Shown here piece by piece: positions 1 through 9,374 of a stretch of 64,000 nt of DNA. The position numbers and the translations under genes were made by a program. The notes below the pieces were generated by a model. That model was not told the origin of the DNA. It made no database searches and saw only the letters and a list, made by a program, of their open reading frames with translations. Origin of the DNA: Scilla litardierei (lineage: Eukaryota > Streptophyta > Magnoliopsida > Asparagales > Asparagaceae); NCBI GenBank assembly GCA_030789695.1, contig CM061142.1, positions 571,445,281 to 571,509,280 on the forward strand, given 5' to 3'. Every line of letters begins with the position of its first letter. Within the stretch, counting starts at the first letter, position 1.

Positions 1-129
1 GGACTTACTCCACTCGGCCGAGGCTGGCAAAGCCACTCGGCCGAAGCGATAGCGGGGAGGAAATTTTCATTGGCCTCGCTCGGCCGAGTGACCATGTCAC
101 TCGGCCGAGTCGTAACTTTTTTATATAAA
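1..129 (+). promoter_or_regulatory. Internal promoter module before the env-like gene of E1
   Basis: Four copies or near-copies of the palindrome CACTCGGCCGAGTG lie at about 10-23, 33-45, 80-91 and 97-109. They are followed 10 bp later by a TATA box, TATATAAA at 122-129, and a GC/TC-rich leader. The E2 copy has the same order (palindromes about 12016-12345, TATA 11998-12007, minus strand). The layout suggests the env-like gene has its own promoter in addition to the LTR promoter. This is inference from motif order; no transcript is visible. Confidence 0.55.
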
Positions 130-662
130 GGGCGAGGGGGGGCGCATTTTTCGAAATCGCAAAAATCCCCAACGAGCCCGCGCCCCTTCAGCTCCCTCGC
201 CCGACCCTCGCCCGCTCGCGCCCCCACTCGCCCGACCGCCGCTGCCACGCCACCGCTCGGCCCGCCACCGCCGGCCGAACACCCCCGTCGCCTCGCCCGA
301 GTCGCCGCTGGCGGCCGTGTCTCCGGCCACCTCCGGTACCCCTATTTCGCCTATTTTTGCCTCTTTTTGTGTATTTTTCGAGGATCCGTGTATTAATCGA
401 ATCAATTCCTATATCTATCTATTATACCCCTAATACTCCATACATTTTGAATATTACCCGCTGAAATCGCCGTTTCATGCGCAGGTTGTTTTTTGGAGCT
501 TAGGGGAGCCCAGTGGAGCTTCTACGGGCTGATCCGGACTTCGCGGAGGCGCTGACTTCGCACGCTTCCACTGCTTAGCACTCGCGGCGTGTCGGGGTAC
601 ACTCTTTCCACTCTTTTACACGCACCGCACTTTTTTCACTTTTCGGCGCGCTCGGGGCCGAT
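130..662 (+). other. Leader of the E1 env-like gene, probable intron
   Basis: GC- and TC-rich from 130 to about 330, then AT-rich from about 340 to 480, ending in a good splice acceptor (GCGCAG at 479-484), and again GC-rich up to the ATG at 663. The E2 copy keeps the acceptor (11630-11631, minus strand). The base-composition switch and acceptor suggest an intron in the leader; the donor cannot be fixed by eye. No coding sequence is supported here. Confidence 0.35.
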
Positions 663-3492
663 ATGCCGCCCCGGACACGGCCGCGGTCGAAGAGAGCTTC
701 CGCTAAGCGGTAGCGGTCGGATGATGCCGGCCCCTCCCATGAGTTGGAGGACTCTCCTCCATCGTCCCCCACACACCCAGCACAGCCTGCAGGCCCCGCA
801 CACCCCGCACAGCCTGCAGTGCACCCACAGCCCGCATAGCCTCTCCCTGCCGACCCACAGCCACCACCACCGGCTCCACTGGTCGGGCCGCTCAGGATTA
901 CGTTCCGAGACGACGCACACCGCGCCGTCTTCGAGCGTATCTCCCAGCGCTCGATCGTACCCTCCAGGTTTGCACACCTCGCTGACCTAGGACGCCTGGG
1001 GGTACTAGAGGGGATGCTCACGTTGTACGACAACGTGGGCTGGCGAGATTTTCTGCAGGTGTCGGCGGATACTTTTACCCGCCCGACACTTGAGGTTTTG
1101 AGTTCGATCGCCCGGACCGATGAGGGATGCTCATTCCGGTTCATGGATCGAGAGTGCTAGGTCACTCTCGATATGATGAGAGCATTCTTCTCGTGGCCCG
1201 CTGTCCCCGGTGCCGATCGCGGTTACGGCCCCACCCATATCCCCCCACCTTCCTTCGACGCCGGTGCCTTCTGGGCCCGGATTACGGGTCACCACGCTGC
1301 CTTTGACCCTAGTAGGGCCAAGGCCTCGGCCATTGTCCACCCCTGCCTCCGCATAGCCCAGCGCCTCATGGCGACCACCTTCTTGGCCAGATATGAGCCG
1401 GGCACGATGTCTACGCCAGAGCTCTACATGCTCTATGCGATGACACGTCCCAGAGCTCTATCTAGGGATGGAGACGAGCTTGTCCCCGCCGTCGTGATCG
1501 ACATTGCGGCTTGGTTTTTAGACCGCATCTTTGTATCGGTGGGCGCTCGCTCACCGATATGCTGCGGCGGTCTGATCACCTTGCTTACCATGATGACCGG
1601 CGAGGACCTCCCTGACGACTTGCGATGCGTCCCGGGCCCCACTTCTCTGTCGATAGACGTTATGGCCCGGATGAAGATGCTTCGTCCGCATGGTGAGCGT
1701 CATTGGGTCTGGTTGCACGGCCCTTACGGTGCCGACTACATGATTCTCCCGAGCCCTGCTCGGACTCAGATTGCACCAGCCCACGTCGACTGGCTCCCTG
1801 CGATGGATGTTCTCATCCCCGCTGCCTACGTGCTCGAGGCCGAGGAGGCCGAGCAGGCCCACGCTGCCCACGCTGCCCACGCTGCCCCCCGCAGACCCTG
1901 CTGCACACCCTGCCGAGCCTGCTGCCGACCCTGTTGACCCAGTGGCCCCTCAGCCTATTCCTGATGTTTCTGCCGCTCTTGACACCTCTGTCCCCACCTC
2001 TGTCAGTGTCACGAGTACCTCAGCTGAGACCACTTCCACCACCACTTCCGAGTAGGGCTGTTGACGAACGAGCTTGAACAGTGTGCTTGGTTTTGTTCAT
2101 GAACAAAATCCATGTTCAAGCTCTGTTCGTTTACTAACCGAGATCTAAAAGCATGTTCAAGCTTGTTTGTTAAGCTTACCGAACGAACGTAAATGAACAT
2201 AAACGAACGTAAACCGAGCTTACCGAACGAACGTTCTGTTCATTAACAAGACTTATCGAGCTTGTTCGTGAACATGTTCGGGAACGTGTTAACGAACACA
2301 CAATCAATCTTGTTCATGAACAGATTTGCAAACAAACGAACGAACAATGGCAATGGACCAAAAGAGAGCTGGGAGCCTGCGAGTCTAGGAGTGGGAAGCT
2401 GGGAAGTTGCAGAGGTGGATGTGTTTAATTCAATTTGAAGATGTGAGTGTTTAATTTTAATTTTAGTTCACTCAAGCCCTTGTTCACGAACACTTAACGA
2501 GCTTATTCACGAACATCACTTAACGAGGTTGTTCACGAACACTTAACGAGCTTGTTCACAAACATCACTTAACGAGCTTATTCACGAACACTTAACGAGC
2601 TTGTTCATGAACACTTAACGAGCTTGTTCACGAACACTTAGCGAGCTTGTTCATGAACATAAATAAACGAACATAGTTATGTTCAAGCTCTGTTCGTTTA
2701 CTAACCGAGCTCTAAAAATCTGTTCAAGCTTGTTCATTAAGCTTCCCGAACGAACGTAAACGAACATGTACCGAGCTTGTTCACGAGTAGTTCGTCGAAC
2801 GTTCTGTTCGTCAACAGCCCTACTTCCGAGGCTGTCACCACCACTCCCACCACCACCACTGGCCCTCTGTCCGTCGAGCCACTTTGCTCCGCACTCCCCG
2901 AGCGCCCGCCGACCTTTGTTGAGAGTGGAGAGCCCTCGTTTGCCGCGGTCGTGGAGACCATGGCTAGCATGATCTCCGCTGGGGTTGCGCCTTTTGGTCC
3001 ACACACTTCCGCCCCAGCGGTAGTTACCTCTGTCTCCACCCCTGCTGTATTTTCTGAGAGCGTCGTGGCGTCTGTCCACACTTCTGTGCCACTGACCTCT
3101 CTAGCCGCCTCGCAGCCACTTTTGCACTCTTCTTTCGCTGCCGCTGCCTCCACTTCTCACCGCGCGTCCCGGCCTCACACTGAGGCCAGGCCCACATTTG
3201 CAGGCACGGCACCTTTTGTCCCCTTCCCTGCTGAGCCCGTTACATACTCTACTCGCGTACGCCAGCCTCGCCCTGCACAGCCTAGACCGGTGCGTCCCTC
3301 TGCACCACCCCCGCCCGACACTGTACTGCAGAGCATACGTGCTCTTGAGTTGGCGGTGAGTGGTCTTAGAGGTGACCTTAGGACCCTGTCCTCCACCGTC
3401 TCTGCGATGGCTGGACGCTTCGAGCTGATCCCCCAGATCCACTACTGCCTTACACAGGTCTTGGAGCGTCTCCCACGCGTACCCCCACCCAC
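663..3492 (+). pseudogene. Athila env-like gene of E1, broken (tail at 18447-18560)
   Basis: Counterpart of the intact 691-codon ORF of E2. The ATG at 663 opens the same MPPRTRPRSKR start. Visible lesions are TAG at 711-713 (codon 17, a lysine codon in E2), TAG at 1158-1160 (glutamine in E2), an indel in the C-run near 1886-1892, a hAT MITE at 2053-2822, and the 15-kb insertion after 3492. The longest undamaged stretch (1173-1937) is nearly identical to E2. After the large insertion the frame resumes at 18447 and ends at TAG 18558-18560. Known Athila env-like proteins sit between pol and the 3' LTR and have no proven function. The product should have a conserved N-terminal half and a low-complexity Pro/Ala/Ser/Thr C-terminal half. 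Clearly non-functional here. Confidence 0.85.
2053..2822. mobile_element. hAT-type MITE inside the E1 env-like gene
   Basis: Terminal inverted repeats TAGGGCTGTTGACGAACG at the left and the complementary CGTTCTGTTCGTCAACAGCCCTA-type end at the right, flanked by a perfect 8-bp duplication CTTCCGAG (2045-2052 and 2823-2830). An 8-bp duplication with TAGGG ends is typical of hAT elements. At 770 bp with no coding capacity it is non-autonomous. About 2470-2660 is a degenerate tandem repeat of an AACGAGCTTGTTCACGAAC-type unit. Removing the element plus one duplication restores env collinearity with E2, so it is younger than E1. Confidence 0.9.
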
Positions 3493-5570
3493 TGATCACT
3501 CCATATTTTACACCTTTTTTCCGCATGTTTTCACGCCATTTCGATTGCTCATATTGCGATTTTCAAGATTATTCGACAATATTGCGATGCTTTTCACTAT
3601 TTCTTGTTTTTGTCGGATTTCAGGAAATATGGAGCGATCGGGAGCAAAAATGAGCTTAAAGGATTTGCACCCACTCCAGAGTGTCAACCATGGTCCTTTT
3701 GAGGGTTATTCTGCAATGGAAGACGAGTGGAAGAAGAAAGAACGTCGTAGGAGCGACGAGGAAGCGAAAAGATGGAGATTGAGCATTTTCAGCATGCCAC
3801 TCGGCCGAGTGAAGGAGTCACTCGGCCGAGCATTGAGACCCTGCTCGGCCGGCCAGATCGGACACGCAACAGAGATGTATCAGCGTGCACTCGGCCGAGC
3901 ATCGCACGCCCACTCGGCCGAGTGCGGAGACTCCGTCCGCCCGAGTGGCACCCAGACGACGGCAAGCCAAAATGTCCAACTCTCTGTAATCCGTCAGTCG
4001 ACTACGAGCTCCGACTCGGCCGAGTTCCAAAAGCCCCTCGGCCGAGTGACAAGAAGCCATCGGCCGAGTGATGCCGAGGACACGCAGCGCCCAGATTTTC
4101 AGACAGCCTCTCACTCTTTTGAAATCTGCTATCATTCCAGCAATCAAAGTATTTTTCTCATATTTTTTATGGATAGTAGACTTCATGACGGTTCCAACGC
4201 CGCCAAGAACGCGCAAATCGGAGGTCGGATGAAATCTAGGGAATTTCTGCAAGTTGATGCTGCAGTGCTGGAATTTCCACTCGGCCGGGTCACATATTCC
4301 ACTCGGCCGAGTGCGGCCTGGGCCCAGATTTTAAGTTGCGGTTTGGGCTGTTTTTGGGCACGAATTTGAGGGGTTTTCTAGGGTTTCTTGCTAGGGTTTT
4401 GGGGGAGTATTTAAGGGGTTTGTAGCCACCATTGTAGAGGACCCCCCCATGTTTTCTTAGGTTCCCAAAAATGTTTTATTAAGGATTATTTTAGAGGTTA
4501 GGCCATGCCCTAGGCCCCCTCTTGGATCTAAAAGCTTGTATTTTGGATTGAAGATCTTCATCAAGCTAAGTATTTTCTTCTTTTTATTTGAATCTTTGTT
4601 TTTTCTATCTTTTTGTATGCAAGCAATGATTTCTATTAATTCTCATATCCTTATTGCTATGCTAGAGTAGATTTGTTGTTCTAGGGTTTGAGGATGAACC
4701 CTATGGATCTAATTTCAGATTTGTGATGAATGAATTTCCAAATTACTAGAATTGCTAGGAGGTTAGGTTGTGATTGATTTATTACGGATAGCTAGGGATT
4801 TCCATCGATTGGGGTTTGCAAGAGATTGGATTCTAATCGATGGGAAGGCCTAGATATTCGATTTAGGTTTACAATTGGGTTTCTCTAGATTTGGTTTGCA
4901 AGAGATTGGAACAAAGCTAGGATTTTTAATTGTAAATCTATACACATATTCGTTTGCAAGAGATTGGACGAATACGAGCTATCACAACCTAGATCGTAAC
5001 TCGAGTTTGCACGAGAGTGGGCTCGAGGGGCGATTGAACGATGATGTCGATCCTCATGCTAGCGGCTTAGGTTAGGGTTTGCAAGAGATTGGGCACTAAC
5101 CTAGGTTTGCTATAGACCGGCAATAGCGCGAGAGCGTGAGCTTGGTTCTACATTAAGTTGCGACTAGTTCACCTCAACGCAAGTCTAGTAATATTGAGAT
5201 TCACTATTAACAATGATGCATGACGGTCCGTAGTGGGGATTCCCTAGCCCTAGACGTCTTTATTTGATTTTATATCCCCATACTTTGCCCGACGATTGTG
5301 ACAGGATCGCCGCAAGGCAAATTCCCTTTTTTATTATATTGTATTTAAATCTATATTTGACCGATTTCTTTATCATCGACACCGACATCCACCACTATTT
5401 CCATTATATCATTCCATAACCATCTCCACCAATAATTCATTCGTAGTCAAACCAACCTAGGATAGATTGGAACCAACACCACCTCCTCGTGTTCGATACC
5501 CGCTCGCCGCTTTGCCGTGCGCTTGCGGTAAAACTACAAGCGTTCTCCGGGTGTGTATCCGGAGCGATCA
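3493..5570 (+). mobile_element. Divergent Athila LTR, plus orientation (LTR-D)
   Basis: Starts TGATCACTCC at 3493 and ends GGAGCGATCA at 5570 (2078 bp). It has the same plan as the E1 and E2 LTRs but is clearly diverged: CTCGGCCGAG palindromes at 3797-4313, TATA-like TATTTAAG at 4408-4415, then a leader with five constant-loop hairpins (4802-5104). The left side is flanked by CCCAC (3488-3492), which matches CCCAC at 18447-18451 beyond E2. No internal region follows; after 5570 comes AGTTTTTT, resembling the U5-to-primer-site spacer of this family. It may be a solo LTR of one partner in a joined insertion. The ORF running from the E1 env into this LTR is fortuitous. Confidence 0.85.
4802..5104 (+). 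repeat. Constant-loop hairpin array in LTR-D
   Basis: Five inverted repeats enclose the same core, TTGCAAGAGATTGG. Stems: 4802-4810 CCATCGATT with 4835-4843; 4885-4893 CTAGATTTG with 4912-4920 (one mismatch); 4947-4953 TATTCGT with 4968-4974; 5000-5005 CTCGAG with 5022-5027 (core here TTGCACGAGAGTGG); 5068-5075 TAGGTTAG with 5096-5103. The array lies 3' of the TATA box, so it should be in the transcript leader. Most stem sequences differ from those in the E1/E2 LTRs while pairing is kept. Confidence 0.85.
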
Positions 5571-5663
5571 AGTTTTTTCAAAAACTTGATCGCTCCGGGA
5601 CGTACACCCGGAGAACGGTTGTAGTTTTACCGCAAGCGCACGGTATAGCGGCGAGCGGGTATC
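5510..5663. repeat. Inverted U5-U5 junction between LTR-D and E2
   Basis: The last ~60 bp of LTR-D and the first ~75 bp of the minus-oriented E2 LTR form a large near-perfect inverted repeat. Only 16 bp lie between the two LTR ends (5571-5586, AGTTTTTTCAAAAACT), itself nearly palindromic. In E2 the 6 nt between LTR and primer-binding site, read on the minus strand, are AGTTTT. Both sides of the junction therefore seem to carry that spacer. The short ORF spanning the junction (5489-5800) is not a gene. Confidence 0.85.
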
Positions 5664-7405
5664 GAACACAGGGAGGACGAATGACCGTGCTTGCTCCTAA
5701 TCAACCTGGCTATTTAAGAATAGAGAGAATTGCCTTGGGCGATCCTGTCACAATCGTCAGACAAATGTGCGAAATATCAAATCAAATAAAGAACGTCTAG
5801 GGAACGGGGAATCCCCGCTACTCACCGTATTTCATAGATGTGGTTCGTCGGTATCAAAATTGCTAGAATGAGAATTTGGATGAACTAGTTGCAACTAAAT
5901 GTGGAACCAAGCTCACGCTCTTGCGCTGTTGCCGGTCTATAGCTATCCTAGGGTCGGGTCCAATCTCTTGCAAACCCTAGCCTAGGAAAGCTAGCATTAG
6001 GATCAACATCATCGTCCAATTGCGCACCGAGCCCAATCTCTTGCAAACCCGGTCCACAATCTAAATTAGGATAGTTCCTACCCGTCCAATCTCTTGCAAA
6101 CGGGTATCGGCACGGAATTGCAACCGGAGATCCTAGTATCGGTCCAATCTCTTGCAAACCGATACTTCGAAAATCCGACTCCAACCCAATTCGGATTTCT
6201 AGGGCTTCCTATCAAATTGGGATCCAATCTCTTGCAAATCCCAATTGATATGAATACCTAGCTATCCGTAGTAATTCGATCCCAATCTAATCTCTAATTA
6301 TTGATTCTAGCACAATTTCTACCAATTTATCACAAATACGAAATTGGGCTTGTAGGGTTCATCCCCACGCCCCAAGACGTGGAGACTACTCACAAATCAT
6401 AGCAATAGCACAAAAATAATCAATGAAATAGACAATGGAATTCATCACAACAATGATATAAACAATAAAAATAGAGTTTTTGGGGAAGAGAGATGCAAAC
6501 CAAAGTAGTTCTTCAATTAATCCAACAAAAATCCAAGTTTTTCTCTTCTCCAATCACAAAATAATAAAGCTAAAAAGTAATCTCAAAAAGCTGCAAAAAA
6601 TCTAAGAGATGGCTCTTAAAACTAGGGTAAAAACAGGGCTTAAATAGCCCCAAAAATCGTCCAAAAATCCTGACCAAAACGCCCCTGCACAGCCTGTTTT
6701 CCGCAAATTTCGCTACAGGCAGCGCATCGCACTCGGCCGAGTGACAAAAGTCGCTCGGCCGAGTGAAAACTCTGTCATTTTCCAGTAAGTCGGGGGCTTC
6801 AAGGGTCTTCAGTTCGGAGGCGGCTCGGCCGAGTGAGTTGTCGTCACTCGGCCGATGGCTTCACTGCACTCGGGCGGACGTGGTTTACCACTCGGCCGAG
6901 TGGGTCTTCTGAAGCTCAGGTGGCCGAAAAACAGTAACTTCGATCTTTTTGAGGGCCTTCGTCTGGGCGCCACTCGGGCGGACGTGGTATCGTCACTCGG
7001 CCGATGTGGTCTCCGTCGCTCGGCCGAGTACACATGGAAAACGTGTCTGAACGGGTCGGCCGAGCAGTGTCTCACTGGTCGGCCGAGTGGCTCCTCCACT
7101 CGGCCGAGTGGGACACAAAAGATGCCCAATCTGATTGTTTTGGCCTCCTCGTCGCTCCTGCGACATCCATTCTTCTTCCGCTCCTCTCCAACAGTAAAAT
7201 ATCCCTCGGGGAGGTCGTCGGTGGCCGTGTAGAGTAAGCGCGTCTCGAGATCACTCCTAATCGCGCCAAATCACCTGAAATGCGACAAAAACAACAAATC
7301 GTGAAAAGCATCGCAATATCGTCGATATATCGTGAAAAACATGATTTGGGCGATCTAAATGGCATGCAAATCCACGGGAAAAAGGTGTAAAATATGGAGT
7401 GATCA
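5587..7405 (-). mobile_element. 3' LTR of E2
   Basis: 1819 bp, on the minus strand TGATCACTCC...GGAGCGATCA. Contains the palindrome cluster at about 6730-7110, TATA-like TATTTAAG (6639-6646, minus) and five constant-loop hairpins at about 5947-6250 (loop CCAATCTCTTGCAA as read on plus). Matches 16628-18446 at a constant offset of 11,041. One difference, CCCGGAGAAC here against CCCAAAGAAC in the 5' LTR, agrees with neighbouring LTR-D. Confidence 0.93.
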
Positions 7406-7417
7406 AAATCCCCCAAG
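7406..7417 (-). other. Polypurine tract of E2
   Basis: On the minus strand AAGCTTGGGGGATTT directly precedes the 3' LTR start TGATCA, the expected position of the plus-strand primer. The same motif precedes the E1 3' LTR. Confidence 0.8.
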
Positions 7418-9374
7418 CTTGCCTCTTACTCGTCCTCGAGGAAGATAAGTAAAAGGTGAACCCGGTGGATTCGGAAAACGAAAACGGCGAAAAACGAAAA
7501 AAAAAAAATGAAAAACGAAGAAGAATGAAAACCAAATGAAAATAAAGACGAAAGAAAGAAGCGAAGAGGTAGGGTGCTAGATCATTTTCTCAGGACGTGG
7601 GTTTCACTTACTCTTATAGCATGCACCGAATGAGAAATACATGTCAAAGAATCTTATTTTGATATCATAGTATAATAGTGCAAATAGAAATAGAAAACCC
7701 ACGAACAATGATATAATCATGAAGAACGGAATGATTTTAAAATTAACATTGCCTGAATCATTTAAAGCGGTATACAAATCACAGATCACACACTTTTCAA
7801 TTGAACGCTTTCTATCTGGAGTATAAGAGTATCACACTATAGAATAGAGAGAATGAAAAAGTTTGGATTTCATGAAATGAACGCTAGGCTTAGATTTCTG
7901 GATTTCGTGAAGCTAGAAACAATCTCACCGAGTATAGAATATTACTTAGCCTAGGTTGTCGTGCGATGTCAAGTAGTCACTCTCTCACACATCAATGGAT
8001 CCCCTCCCCCAAGCTTATCTATAAGCGTGGTGGCACAAAAATATTTACATCCCCATTTTTATATAGCTCCAAAAGCAAAGAAAAGAAAGAAGAAAGAAAG
8101 AAAGTGAGATGTGATCTTTTATTGAGGACTTTTCCTTTTTTTAGAAGAAGGGATTTGGAGCTAGGAATTAATAGCGGGGGAAATGCCATAAAATAGAATC
8201 ACTAAGGGGAGATTCACCAATGATTTTTAAAAGTAGAGAATGATGTTCAAGATTTGTGGAGAAAAAAATATATATAACTCTCGGTTCACTCTATAAGACA
8301 TGCACGACAACTTCAGCAGGGTAATCTAATCTACTCAGTTTCGATCACAAAAAAGCTAACTAATCCAGATATATCATAGCTAACATCATTCAATCATCCC
8401 GAAGTGAAGTGTACAATTCATGCATATAGAAGTGATATAGGAAAAGAAATCGGTACTCCAGATATAGGCATTCAATGCGTGAATCTTGGTGTGTTTTCTG
8501 TGATAGCATACATATGAATATTCAGGCTCAGTTAATAATAAAACTTCATCCATTTTCATGCGGAGAAAGTGTGGGTTACTATTCTAGATGCAAAGCAAGT
8601 CATAACATATGATATCAGAAATAAAATCTAAGACGTGACAAATATAGCATGCATATAGAATAAGCTAACTCCACGTAGACATCATCACAGAAAATTCATC
8701 TCTAGCATGAGATGAAAAAGGAAAGAAATAAAGATAAGAAAAATAAAACTATGCAATGCGGCACACAGAGAAATAAGAAAAACGTGATGCATGGCAAAAT
8801 GAAAGAAAATAAAGAAAAATGAGTGCAAAAGTGAAAAGAAACGGTGTGAAAAACTAAAAATAAAGGTGGCAAATCGAAAAAGAACGTGAGAACTCACTCC
8901 CCCAAGCTAAAGTGCACAGTGTCCTCAATGTGCAAAGTGGGGCACACAGAGAGACAAGTAATGAGAGGGGCAAGTGAGGATGCATGCATGATGGAAAGAA
9001 AAAAGAGAATAAAACGAAAAATAAAGAAATGAAAATATGATGCGGATATGATGCATGCACAGATATGAGTGATACGAGTATAAATGGGTCACCAAAAGCT
9101 CTCCCTCTCTCCCAAAAGAGATATATAAAGATACGGCAAATGAGAATCACAAAAAAGTGAGGGGAGGGGGGTGGACAAAAAGGCATCAGGACCCAGCAGA
9201 AACGGGCAGCACCACGGCAAAAGGAATCGATGGCATCAAGGGTGCCTAGGAAGGTGGTGTTGCGCCGTCTCCGTCCTGAGGCGGAGGAGGAGGTGGTGGT
9301 GGTGTAGGCTGCTGAGCTGGGGTGGGCGTGGAAGTGGAAGCAGGTCTAGTGTGTGTGGCAGTGTGAGTGGGAAC
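7418..9374 (-). other. 3' untranslated region of E2
   Basis: About 2 kb between the env-like stop and the polypurine tract, collinear with 18447-20528 of E1. Purine-rich on plus, hence pyrimidine-rich on the element strand. It contains two extra polypurine-like motifs on the minus strand (GCTTGGGGGAG near 8899-8910 and near 7999-8010); the first follows a GAGGACACTGTG motif that resembles a recurring Athila 3' signature. The frame downstream of the env stop at 9375 stays open to about 9249, so that stop may be a nonsense change (E1 has CAG). Small hydrophobic ORFs here do not look like genes. Confidence 0.6.

Noticed and set aside
2777..4369. 530-codon plus-strand ORF
   Set aside because: Chimera of the MITE end, E1 env and the inserted LTR-D; not a unit of translation.
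4802..5104. Constant-loop hairpins as tRNA genes or recombination cassettes
   Set aside because: No cloverleaf, no A/B boxes, and no variable payload between units; they lie inside LTRs.
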